A stretch of DNA of 64,000 nt, from the NCBI RefSeq assembly GCF_029223285.1, contig NZ_JARHUJ010000006.1, positions 248,001-312,000 on the forward strand, written 5' to 3'. The notes beneath the pieces were generated by a model, which saw only the letters and a program-made list of their open reading frames with translations, was not told the origin of the DNA and did no database searches. Each line of letters opens with the position of its first letter. The stretch's first letter is position 1. Source of the stretch: Paraflavitalea sp. CAU 1676 (GTDB lineage: Bacteria > Bacteroidota > Bacteroidia > Chitinophagales > Chitinophagaceae). The position numbers and the translations under genes were made by a program. Of the stretch, positions 8,953 to 15,440 are shown piece by piece.

Positions 8953-9366
8953 TTATTTCTTGGAATAACGATATCCACCGGTCCACTTGTTGGAAGCACA
9001 GCTTTTAGAAGTAACGGTGATTGTTACTTTGGAGACGGCTCCCGATGGAGTATTCGTGATGGTAAAGTTGCTGATATTGGTCTTCACATCCGGGAGGGTT
9101 TGTGTGAAGAAGGCAGAACCACCGGCATCCGGCTCGGCTTTCACCTCGATGGAAACACCGGCAGAAGGCAGGTTGGCAGTAATATTCACCTGCAAGGGGA
9201 AGTTGGGACCAGGAGCAGCTGGCTCCGTAGTTCCATTAGCTGGGGTGGTAGTTACCTGTAAAGCTGTTTCCGAACAGGGCTTGGGATCCCCCCCTTTTCC
9301 TCCGCAGGAAGGAGAAACCAAAATGACTGACAGGGCAATCAGGTTAAGGAAAACGATTTTTTTCAT
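8953..9366 (-). CDS. Small secreted protein, probable lipoprotein
   Basis: 137 aa. The N-terminus MKKIVFLNLIALSVILV is a signal sequence ending in SPSCGGKGGDP; the Cys at residue 21 followed by Gly-rich sequence suggests lipidation, although the -3 position is not the usual Leu. The remainder is Ser/Thr/Pro-rich with beta-strand character (LQVNITANLPSAGVSIEVKAEP) and could be a small Ig-like or carbohydrate-binding-like domain. A second Cys pair (CSET near residue 32 and SKSCAS near 124) might form a disulfide. I recognise no family and infer only cell-envelope location. Confidence 0.65.
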   Translation of the reverse strand: MKKIVFLNLIALSVILVSPSCGGKGGDPKPCSETALQVTTTPANGTTEPAAPGPNFPLQVNITANLPSAGVSIEVKAEPDAGGSAFFTQTLPDVKTNISNFTITNTPSGAVSKVTITVTSKSCASNKWTGGYRYSKK

Positions 9367-9454
9367 GCTGCGATAATATTGAGTGTACTGCTCTAAAGCT
9401 AATATTAAATTGGCTTATTAGAAACATCTATTTTATTGCGCCGGGCCTGGCGCA

Positions 9455-9922
9455 TCAGGCCATCACTTGTACATTGCGGTTAAAACTCTCTTCGAGCGAA
9501 ATGAAAGTTTCGGTACGTTCGATGCCTTTGATCTTCTGCAATTCATCATGCAACACAAAACGCAATTGATTAATATCACGGCAGATGATCTCGGCAAACA
9601 TGCTATAATTGCCCGTGGTGTAATTGAGGCGGGTTATTTCGGGGATCTTCTGGAGTTCCTTGGCTACGGAATCATATAAGGAGCTCTTTTCTAAATAGAT
9701 GCCAATAAAGGCAATGACATCGTAGCCCATCTGCTTAAGGTCTACGTTTAATTTTGTACCTTTCACCACTCCAGCTTCCTGTAGCTTTTTGATCCGCACA
9801 TGGATGGTGCCTCCTGATACGAACAGCTTCTTTCCCAGATCAGCATAAGATATCTCGGCATTGTCCATCATCTCATGAATGATCTGTAGGTCGAGTTTAT
9901 CAAGATTCAATTTAGCGCCCAT
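9455..9922 (-). CDS. Lrp/AsnC-family transcriptional regulator
   Basis: 155-aa feast/famine regulator. Residues 5-65 form the winged helix-turn-helix (LDLQIIHEMMDNAEISYADLG, GTIHVRIKKL), and 70-150 the RAM/AsnC ligand-binding and oligomerization domain (GIYLEKS, LNYTTGNYSMFAEI). Such proteins respond to amino acids and act locally or globally. It is monocistronic here, and a perfect 20-bp palindrome lies 33 bp upstream of the start codon, suggesting autoregulation. The effector cannot be deduced. Confidence 0.92.
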   Translation of the reverse strand: MGAKLNLDKLDLQIIHEMMDNAEISYADLGKKLFVSGGTIHVRIKKLQEAGVVKGTKLNVDLKQMGYDVIAFIGIYLEKSSLYDSVAKELQKIPEITRLNYTTGNYSMFAEIICRDINQLRFVLHDELQKIKGIERTETFISLEESFNRNVQVMA

Positions 9923-9954
9923 TTAGCAATCGTTTTTTGTAAAAAATCAAACAT

Positions 9955-9974
9955 TTCTACAAATATTTGTAGAA
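9955..9974. promoter_or_regulatory. Perfect 20-bp palindrome upstream of the Lrp gene
   Basis: TTCTACAAATATTTGTAGAA is identical to its reverse complement. Position (33-52 bp before the start codon), AT-rich centre and length fit a binding site for an Lrp/AsnC dimer. Confidence 0.6.
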
Positions 9975-10071
9975 TATCGAAACTTTCAAAATTTTTATTG
10001 AATAATTCTCAACGAATGGCCTTCTTTCTTTAATATTGCACTGTAATCGTTCTTTAAAAGTCAGTAGATAC

Positions 10072-10235
10072 TGTGGAGTGATGGAATTTTGGCAGACATG
10101 CCCCCTTGTCTCGGGGGTGGGGGTCACAGGATAAACATAGTGTAATGCCGTCCTTCGGGATGACTGGGGTTGACCACCACAGATTGCGCTATAGCTAACT
10201 GCCCCGTGGAGGTTCGAGTCCTCCCTCTACAGCCA
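10072..10235 (+). tRNA. Abnormal tRNA-like gene: Leu-type D arm, GUC anticodon, 90-nt variable region
   Basis: A full cloverleaf can be drawn. Acceptor stem: TGTGGAG (10072-10078) pairs with CTCTACA (10225-10231), one G-U pair; discriminator G10232; encoded CCA 10233-10235. D stem: ATG/CAT (10081-10083, 10097-10099), with a loop nearly identical to bacterial tRNA-Leu (GGAATTTTGGCAGACA). Anticodon stem: five C-G pairs (10101-10105 with 10113-10117) around the loop TTGTCTC, giving anticodon GUC (Asp). T arm: GGAGG-TTCGAGT-CCTCC (10208-10224). The variable region (10118-10207) is about 90 nt, far longer than any class II tRNA; it holds a UUCG hairpin (10149-10162), and G10119-10123 can pair with C10202-10205. 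Position 37 is T instead of a purine. An intrinsic terminator follows. It may be a functional tRNA, a degenerate tRNA-Leu, or a tRNA-derived regulatory RNA. Confidence 0.7.
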
Positions 10236-10250
10236 GAGCAAGCAACACAT

Positions 10251-10289
10251 AAACCCTGTCGGATTCTTCCGGTAGGGTTTCACTTTTTT
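10251..10289 (+). terminator. Intrinsic terminator of the tRNA-like gene
   Basis: AAACCCTGTCGG and CCGGTAGGGTTT form a 12-bp stem (two G-U pairs) with the loop ATTCTT, followed by CACTTTTTT. It begins 15 nt after the encoded CCA and shows that the tRNA-like element is an independent short transcript. Confidence 0.85.
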
Positions 10290-10379
10290 AGTACCTACCT
10301 CATTTATTTTCAGCTGTTTACTATCTTCCCTCGCTGACTTTCATCCTGTCTTTTACTGCAATCTCCCACTTTTATCGCT

Positions 10380-10513
10380 TTCTAATCGTTCATGAAACTT
10401 TCTCAAACTATGTGTCAACCATGTACCAAACATGTGCCTTTCATTGGTAAACACCCCCGTTTGACACATGGTTGGTACAAGGATGAGGCCAGGTTGAGGC
10501 CAGGACTACAGCC
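10380..10513. repeat. 11-bp periodic degenerate repeat in two facing inverted arms
   Basis: From 10380 to 10445 the sequence falls into 11-bp units such as CTCAAACTATG, TGTCAACCATG and TACCAAACATG. After 13 bp a second series with the same period but inverse orientation runs from 10459 to 10513: GTTTGACACAT, GGTTGGTACAA, GGATGAGGCCA, GGTTGAGGCCA. The arms are partly complementary (ATGTGTCAA against TTGACACAT), so an imperfect hairpin is possible. No open frame follows the pattern. A similar element occurs at 29341-29481. Confidence 0.6.
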
Positions 10514-10565
10514 TGATCAGCGGGAGTTCATCAGGTATTACACCAGGTAAGACCGACGCTGAGCT

Positions 10566-10691
10566 ACAACGTCAAGGGTTTGCCTGCCTCCTGGCCAGTG
10601 GTCGGAGGAGGTCCCTCTTTCTTCACCACGCCCATCACCGGGATACTGTATACCTGCGATCACTGATTACCAATAGAGTTCCCGGGCCGGC
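10566..10691 (+). ncRNA. Possible structured leader upstream of trmB
   Basis: GGTTTGCC (10577-10584) is complementary to GGCAAACC (10689-10696), which overlaps the left arm of the terminator hairpin at 10692. AGGTCCC (10609-10615) is complementary to GGGACCT (10704-10710) in the terminator loop, and CCTCC near 10586 can pair with GGAGG near 10604. These pairings would compete with the terminator, as in an attenuator, but no known family is recognised; this is inference from base complementarity alone. Confidence 0.35.
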
Positions 10692-10733
10692 AAACCGCTG
10701 AAAGGGACCTGCTTCTTTTCAGCGGTTTTTTAT
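10692..10733 (+). terminator. Intrinsic terminator just before trmB
   Basis: AAACCGCTGAAA (10692-10703) and TTTCAGCGGTTT (10717-10728) form a perfect 12-bp stem followed by TTTATTT. It lies only 20 bp before the trmB start codon, so it either ends a short upstream transcript or attenuates trmB. Confidence 0.8.
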
Positions 10734-10753
10734 TTCGCTACTTTTGCGCCCGT

Positions 10754-11467
10754 ATGGGTCATAAAAAGTTAATTCGCTTTGCAGAGATGAGCACATTTCC
10801 AAATGTGCTGCAGTATCCCGAGAATATGCCGGGCCGATGGAAGGAGTTCTTTCACAACGACAACCCTATTGTGCTGGAACTGGCCTGTGGCAAAGGAGAA
10901 TACGCCGTAGGACTGGGTCGACTGTTCCCAGACAAGAACTTCCTGGGCGTAGACCTGAAAGGAAACCGCATTTGGGTGGGTGCTAAAAAGGCGCTTCAGG
11001 AGAATCTGACCAATGTTGGTTTTCTGCGTACACAGATTGACCAGATCGCGCAGTATTTCGCCCCCGGTGAAGTGTCGGAGATCTGGATCACTTTCCCCGA
11101 TCCACAGCTGCGTACCGGCAAGGCCAGGAAGCGCTTAACGCATCCCAAGTTTCTGCGGCTTTACCAACAATTCCTGCAGCCCGGCGGTTATATCAACCTG
11201 AAAACAGACTCTCCCAGCCTGTACCGCTTTACCAAATGGGTGATCGACCTGCATGAACTGGCGGTGAACCAGGATATGGATGATGTGTATGCCAATCCCG
11301 ACATCAGTGATACATTACGGATCAAAACACATTACGAAGGATTGGATATTGCCCAAAGCAACCGCATTCACTATTTACAATTCAGTTTGCCGGCGGCACC
11401 ATTGCCCGATAAGGATGAAGCCTTAAAAGAATTATTGCTTGAAGAAGGAACTGATAGAAGGAGTTGA
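10754..11467 (+). CDS. trmB: tRNA (guanine-N7)-methyltransferase TrmB
   Basis: SAM-dependent enzyme that makes m7G46 in the variable loop of tRNAs, 237 aa, cytosolic. The SAM-binding motif is VLELACGKGEYAVGLG (about residues 38-53), followed by FLGVDLKGNRIWVGAKKA, and the family signature EIWITFPDPQ (about 113-122). RKRLTHPKFL and INLKTDSPSLYRFT complete the conserved C-terminal half. The ATG at 10754 follows a terminator hairpin by 20 bp, so a promoter or attenuation point must be very close. The DUF5522 gene starts inside its 3' end. Confidence 0.93.
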   Translation: MGHKKLIRFAEMSTFPNVLQYPENMPGRWKEFFHNDNPIVLELACGKGEYAVGLGRLFPDKNFLGVDLKGNRIWVGAKKALQENLTNVGFLRTQIDQIAQYFAPGEVSEIWITFPDPQLRTGKARKRLTHPKFLRLYQQFLQPGGYINLKTDSPSLYRFTKWVIDLHELAVNQDMDDVYANPDISDTLRIKTHYEGLDIAQSNRIHYLQFSLPAAPLPDKDEALKELLLEEGTDRRS

Positions 11468-11636
11468 TTTCTATTATAACGAACAGGGGTATGTGGTCTT
11501 AACAGCCAAGTTTCACCTGGAACGTGGACGATGCTGCGGCAATGGCTGCCTGCATTGCCCCTATGAGTATATGAACGTACCCGAACCACGCCGTACCGAA
11601 TTGCTCAACAAAAGAAAACAGCATGGCAACCCGTAA
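11439..11636 (+). CDS. DUF5522 family small cysteine-rich protein
   Basis: 65-aa protein beginning at a TTG that overlaps the end of trmB by 29 bp in another frame; no ATG is available before the conserved core. The core VDFYYNEQGYVVLTAKFHL is followed by RCCGNGCLHCPYEY, a four-Cys cluster (CC, C, C) that probably binds a metal. This arrangement is that of DUF5522, found as a tiny protein in many Bacteroidota and in other bacteria and plants, function unknown. The downstream alkyltransferase-like gene overlaps its last 14 bases, suggesting translational coupling. Confidence 0.8.
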   Translation: MKKELIEGVDFYYNEQGYVVLTAKFHLERGRCCGNGCLHCPYEYMNVPEPRRTELLNKRKQHGNP

Positions 11637-12018
11637 GAAAGCTGCTAAACCAGCCACGGAAAAACTAGCCTCCCTCACGCCTGCGGGCCGAAAGGAGTCG
11701 TTCTTCGAACTTGTTTTTGAAGTGGCCCGTCAGATACCCAAAGGGCGTGTCACCTCCTATGGCGCCATCGCCGCCTGTCTCGGCGCCAGATCATCCTCAC
11801 GTATGGTAGGATGGGCTATGAATGGGGCAGATAAAGTAAAGCCTAAAATACCGGCGCACCGCGTCGTGAATCGCAATGGAATGCTGAGTGGCAAACATCA
11901 TTTCGCCACGCCAACCCGCATGAAAGAATTACTGGAAAAAGAAGGAATCAAAGTAAAGAAAGATACGGTAGTCAACTTCAGGGAATTGTTCTGGGATCCT
12001 TCGGAAGAATTGATCTGA
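11623..12018 (+). CDS. Alkyltransferase-like protein (MGMT fold without catalytic Cys)
   Basis: 131 aa. Residues about 25-125 match the DNA-binding domain of O6-alkylguanine-DNA alkyltransferases: FFELVFEVARQIPKGRVTSYGAIAACLG and SRMVGWAMNG. The active-site motif PCHRV reads PAHRV (IPAHRVVN), so the alkyl-accepting Cys is replaced by Ala. Proteins of this type (ATL) bind O6-alkylguanine lesions and flag them for nucleotide excision repair without repairing them directly. The N-terminal 25 residues are Lys/Ala-rich. Its ATG lies inside the DUF5522 gene. The C-terminal extension VVNFRELFWDPSEEL is shared with Bacteroidota members of the family as I remember them. Confidence 0.85.
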   Translation: MATRKKAAKPATEKLASLTPAGRKESFFELVFEVARQIPKGRVTSYGAIAACLGARSSSRMVGWAMNGADKVKPKIPAHRVVNRNGMLSGKHHFATPTRMKELLEKEGIKVKKDTVVNFRELFWDPSEELI

Positions 12019-12149
12019 TACGTCCATAACAGGTTCCTGCGTTCTATCATTGCCAAGCCAAACAGAATTAGTGAATCCGCACAACTGACCGTCCCATTCA
12101 AAAGCACCCAGACTCAACCAACCATTGGTACCCCCGCGACACCCGTCTC

Positions 12150-12620
12150 CTACTCCTTCCCTTCCAACTCATCAACCTCTTTACTGGTGAGATTTAGCAG
12201 TACAACGATATTGTCCTTACGGGGCATGAACATCAACAGCACCAATAAATGAAATGCGGCCAGGGCGAGAAACGCAAAGTTGCCCGAGAGGAAGTAACAG
12301 ATGCCGGCAAACAGGCCAGGCGCTTCAATCATCGCCCACCACATAATACAGGCTGTTCGATATTGCTGCATGCGAGCCACCCCACCCAGGGTACTATTGC
12401 GGGCCTGCAACATCTTACGTTTGAACAGCCTGAAGCCGATCAACAACACCCCAACGGAGAGCACTGCTGCCACCCCCTGAAGCGTTCTCTCGAGATTAGA
12501 GTCGGTACCAGTAAGGTGGCCCGAGCGGGATGCAATGATCAACGCTACGGTAAACAAAAACAGCCCAGCCCCAATCGCCAGGTGAATGATCTTTAAAGTC
12601 TTAAAAGCATTTTGCTGCAT
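12150..12620 (-). CDS. Uncharacterised four-helix membrane protein
   Basis: 156 aa with hydrophobic segments at about residues 9-29, 46-64, 90-107 and 113-131, and a charged C-terminus LTSKEVDELEGKE. Between helices 2 and 3 lies RLFKRKMLQARNSTLGGVARMQQYRTA. I recognise no enzymatic motif. It is the last gene of the minus-strand block that holds the DUF420 and SCO genes, 25 bp after DUF420, so it may belong with cytochrome oxidase assembly, but this rests on position only. Confidence 0.7.
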   Translation of the reverse strand: MQQNAFKTLKIIHLAIGAGLFLFTVALIIASRSGHLTGTDSNLERTLQGVAAVLSVGVLLIGFRLFKRKMLQARNSTLGGVARMQQYRTACIMWWAMIEAPGLFAGICYFLSGNFAFLALAAFHLLVLLMFMPRKDNIVVLLNLTSKEVDELEGKE

Positions 12621-12645
12621 GCCGGGAAGTTTACAGCCAATTTAA

Positions 12646-13227
12646 TCAATAATACGGACTGATCAGTAGATAGACCAATACACCGGTCACCGCCACATAG
12701 AGCCATACGGGCCAGGTAATGCGGGCCAGCTTGCGGTGTTGTGGCCATTCGGCAATGAGCCCCCTGTAGGCAGTAAACAGGATAAAGGGCAATATGATAC
12801 CAGCCAGGGGAATATGTGTAAGCAGGATAATGTAATAGAATAAACGAATTCCTCCCGCCTCCGCTTTTTCCGCATCCGTAACGAAACCGTCGTGATCAAG
12901 GTCACCAAACTTCGTATCGCCGGCAAACAGGTGATGGCAGATATACGATACGAGGAACAATATGGAAAGGATCATAGCAGCCAGCATGATCTTTTTATGC
13001 ACCAGGTAGTTTTTACGCTTTACACTGATGAGGCCCGCCACAAGTAATACGCTCACCAGCGAATTAATGGTGGCGCTGATGCCGGCAAACACATGTGGAT
13101 CGAAACCGAGGTCCACATTGACGGTGATCTTACTCAGCGATACCACGGCAGCAAATACCACTACCGACACGATGCCGATGAATACCCAGGCCTTTTTGTC
13201 ATTCTTGACTAATACGGGAGCTAACAT
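12646..13227 (-). CDS. DUF420 domain membrane protein
   Basis: 193 aa with five predicted membrane helices. The signature of DUF420 (YozB-like) is visible: conserved His residues in VHKKIM and ICHHLF and in LTHIPLA, and the segment WPVWLYVAVTGVLVYLL at the end. Between helices is FGDLDHDGFVTDAEKAE, an EF-hand-like acidic loop inserted in a periplasmic or cytoplasmic stretch. DUF420 genes regularly accompany cytochrome oxidase and SCO genes and are presumed to help oxidase maturation. It starts one base after the SCO stop codon, so the two are translated from one message. Confidence 0.85.
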   Translation of the reverse strand: MLAPVLVKNDKKAWVFIGIVSVVVFAAVVSLSKITVNVDLGFDPHVFAGISATINSLVSVLLVAGLISVKRKNYLVHKKIMLAAMILSILFLVSYICHHLFAGDTKFGDLDHDGFVTDAEKAEAGGIRLFYYIILLTHIPLAGIILPFILFTAYRGLIAEWPQHRKLARITWPVWLYVAVTGVLVYLLISPYY

Positions 13228-13228
13228 A

Positions 13229-14041
13229 CTATGATGATTTCTTGTTTTTGGGCCTGCGAACGATCCACATCAAAACCGCCACTGCCGCGATCACCACCAG
13301 GTAGATCGGCCATAAGGAAAGTAATTCGGCCAATACAGGTGATGGTTCCTTCTTGTCTTTCTCCAGCATCAGGAGCGTGAGGTCTTCGGCCAGTTTGGCG
13401 AGTGCCACGGAATCAAGACCATTGTAGTAACCCCGTATAATGCCCTGCTTGTCGATCAGCACAAACTTCTCGGTGTGGATGAAGAGAGAGTCAACCTGAC
13501 CTCCATCCTGTGCCGGCAACCTGATCTCGTTAAGGGCATAGTCATAGATCTTCTTCTTGGGGCCCGTCAGCATCGACCACACATCGTGGTTGACGCCATA
13601 ACGATCGGCATACTGCTTCAATACAGGTACGGAGTCCCGCTCCGGATCTACGCTGAACGAAAGAAACTGAACATAGGTAGTATCGATACGCTTGGTAATA
13701 TCTTTCATCTTCAGGCTTTCCTGAAGACTTTTCATGTTGCGCGTAAGGTAAGGGCAGATAGAGGGGCAGCGGGTAAAAAAGAAATCGGCAATGATCACGC
13801 GGCCGCGAAGGCTGTCCATCACCACCCGATTGCCCAGCTGGTTGGTAAACGTGTCGTTGGCCAGTTGGTACCACACCGTATCCGATACCTGCTTGCCATT
13901 GATAACGGTATCGATGGTGTACTCAGGATAGTACTTGCGGGGCATCTGTATGGCGTCACGGCTAACGGTCTTCACTACAAAATAACTGATTACCGGCAGC
14001 AGGATGGCGATACACAATCCTAAAAAAGCTTTCTGGCTCAC
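13229..14041 (-). CDS. SCO1/SenC-family copper chaperone
   Basis: Membrane-anchored thioredoxin-fold protein that delivers copper to the CuA site of cytochrome oxidase subunit II. From a GTG at 14041 it is 270 aa: membrane anchor at residues 5-25, then the periplasmic domain with FFFTRCPSICPYL (Cys92 and Cys96) and the distal His in LFIHTEKFVLID, the three copper ligands. A second hydrophobic segment near the C-terminus (SLWPIYLVVIAAVAVLMWIV) is an uncommon addition, giving two membrane anchors. The frame extends further upstream into a terminator hairpin, which is why the longer start was rejected. It lies downstream of the oxidase genes across that terminator. Confidence 0.87.
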   Translation of the reverse strand: MSQKAFLGLCIAILLPVISYFVVKTVSRDAIQMPRKYYPEYTIDTVINGKQVSDTVWYQLANDTFTNQLGNRVVMDSLRGRVIIADFFFTRCPSICPYLTRNMKSLQESLKMKDITKRIDTTYVQFLSFSVDPERDSVPVLKQYADRYGVNHDVWSMLTGPKKKIYDYALNEIRLPAQDGGQVDSLFIHTEKFVLIDKQGIIRGYYNGLDSVALAKLAEDLTLLMLEKDKKEPSPVLAELLSLWPIYLVVIAAVAVLMWIVRRPKNKKSS

Positions 14042-14112
14042 GACGTAGATTTTGCTGCGCAAAGTTACCACAGGAAACAATGCAATGCTGGTTTTACCGG
14101 AAAAGCCAGGAA

Positions 14113-14143
14113 ATAAAAAACCACCCCGCATGGCGGGGTGGTT
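14113..14143 (-). terminator. Intrinsic terminator after the cytochrome oxidase genes
   Basis: On the minus strand AACCACCCCGC and GCGGGGTGGTT form an 11-bp stem around a 3-nt loop followed by TTTTATTT. It lies 30 bp after the subunit IV stop codon and separates the ACIII/oxidase transcript from the SCO-DUF420 genes. Confidence 0.88.
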
Positions 14144-14172
14144 CAGCTATTTAACACCTTCTTAATAAAGGA

Positions 14173-14622
14173 TTAATGTACTGCTTCGGGCTTTGCTTCG
14201 GCTCCATGTTCACCATGAGCGGCTTTCTTTTCTACTGGTGTAGAAGTAGCCTCTTTGTGGTGTGGATCGTAGGTATTGCGCAGGTTCTTGTAGGAGTTAC
14301 CATCCCACAGGAAAGCAGCAATGAACCAAACGAACAGGAGGGCCGGTACTGCGATCGTCATGATCATGTTCTTGATCTCATGACGCAAGTGCATGAACTC
14401 GGCGATGATATAAAATGCTTTAGCTCCAGTAAAAATGATGTACAGGATATTGAACATCAATTTCATCGAATGGTAATGCGGTGCGATGAACATACCAATG
14501 ATCAACTCGATACAGGTGATCACCAACAGGATCCAGAACGTTCTCCAGATGGCTTTTGTATCGAAGCTGTGCTTTTCCCCGTTGCCGTGCGCTTCAGTAT
14601 GTGTGTGCTCGTGGTGTGCCAT
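14173..14622 (-). CDS. ctaF: Cytochrome c oxidase subunit IV (CtaF-like)
   Basis: 149-aa membrane protein with three helices (about residues 28-46, 55-75, 88-108) flanked by His-rich tails: MAHHEHTHTEAHGNGEKH at the N-terminus and AHGEHGAEAKPEAVH at the C-terminus. Helix sequences such as FWILLVITCIELIIGMF and FYIIAEFMHLRHEI match the prokaryotic cytochrome oxidase subunit IV family. It is the last gene of the ACIII/oxidase operon, 39 bp after ctaE, with a strong terminator behind it. The His-rich tails might bind copper or other metals. Confidence 0.85.
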   Translation of the reverse strand: MAHHEHTHTEAHGNGEKHSFDTKAIWRTFWILLVITCIELIIGMFIAPHYHSMKLMFNILYIIFTGAKAFYIIAEFMHLRHEIKNMIMTIAVPALLFVWFIAAFLWDGNSYKNLRNTYDPHHKEATSTPVEKKAAHGEHGAEAKPEAVH

Positions 14623-14661
14623 AATTATTTGTATTGCAATTAGCGTTAATCAATTCGTTGT

Positions 14662-15336
14662 TTAGAACAGGTAGAAGCAGGTGAATACGAATACCCAAAC
14701 CAGGTCTACAAAGTGCCAGTACAAACCAGCCTTCTCGATCATCAGGTAATGACCGCGACGGTCAAATACTCCCTTATAGGTCATGATGAACATGATGATG
14801 TTGATGATCACCCCGGAGAATACGTGGAAACCGTGGAATCCGGTGATGGTAAAGAAGAAGTTGGTAAAGTTGGTAGATGCTTCAGTACCGTCGGCATTCA
14901 CGAACGGATTCATACCCCACCATGCACCCTGATGGTACAAGTGAGTCCACTCCCAGGCCTGGCAACCGAGGAACGCGGCGCCACCTACGATGGTCCAACC
15001 CAGCCATTTCAATACTGATTTACGATCATTGCTATGGCCTGCTCCCACGGCAAGTACCATGGTAACCGAGCTCATGATCAGAATAAAGGTCATTACACTC
15101 ACAAATACGAGCGGCATGTGTGCGTGGCCCATTCCGGGGAATGAAGAGAACACCACGTTAGGGTCGGGCCAACCATTGCTGGAAAACCGTACCGTGCCGT
15201 AGGCGATCAGGAACGCGCCGAAGGTGAAGGCATCGCTCATCAGGAAATACCACATCATCAGCTTGCCATATTCTACGTTGAAGGGACTTCTTCCGCCACC
15301 CCACCATTTTTGATTCGCTGGTACTGCTTGTGCCAT
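14662..15336 (-). CDS. ctaE: Cytochrome c oxidase subunit III
   Basis: 224 aa, about six membrane helices. It shows heme-copper oxidase subunit III features: KLMMWYFLMSDAFTFGAFLIAY at helix 1, FTITGFHGFHVFSGVIINI with paired His, and the ending AGLYWHFVDLVWVFVFTCFYLF. Subunit III stabilises the catalytic core and its proton uptake. A second, shorter subunit III gene lies 105 bp upstream (15441-16007), so the oxidase appears to be encoded with two such polypeptides or they are alternatives. Confidence 0.9.
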   Translation of the reverse strand: MAQAVPANQKWWGGGRSPFNVEYGKLMMWYFLMSDAFTFGAFLIAYGTVRFSSNGWPDPNVVFSSFPGMGHAHMPLVFVSVMTFILIMSSVTMVLAVGAGHSNDRKSVLKWLGWTIVGGAAFLGCQAWEWTHLYHQGAWWGMNPFVNADGTEASTNFTNFFFTITGFHGFHVFSGVIINIIMFIMTYKGVFDRRGHYLMIEKAGLYWHFVDLVWVFVFTCFYLF

Positions 15337-15440
15337 GTGTTGCTATTAGTTTAAACTCAATAAAAATTTTCTACTTTATAAGCCCTGCTTCGCAGTGGCT
15401 GTTCCGTTTTAAGGCCGGCTGCCTATGCTGGTTAATCCGC

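Noticed and set aside
10106-10207. Group I intron inside a tRNA
   Set aside because: The extra sequence is only about 90 nt, much shorter than group I introns, and the P, Q, R and S core elements are not recognisable. The anticodon stem closes without removing any sequence.
10072-10235. Transfer-messenger RNA (ssrA)
   Set aside because: A tRNA-like end is present, but a normal anticodon stem-loop and D stem exist, no tag-encoding frame is seen, the length is about 164 nt instead of 300-400, and the G3-U70 pair for alanylation is missing.
10380-10513. CRISPR array
   Set aside because: Units are 11 bp with no spacer structure, they invert half way, and there are no cas genes.
10530-10735. 6S RNA or SRP RNA
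   Set aside because: The region can fold, but neither the 6S central bubble nor the SRP GGAA-tetraloop core could be identified.
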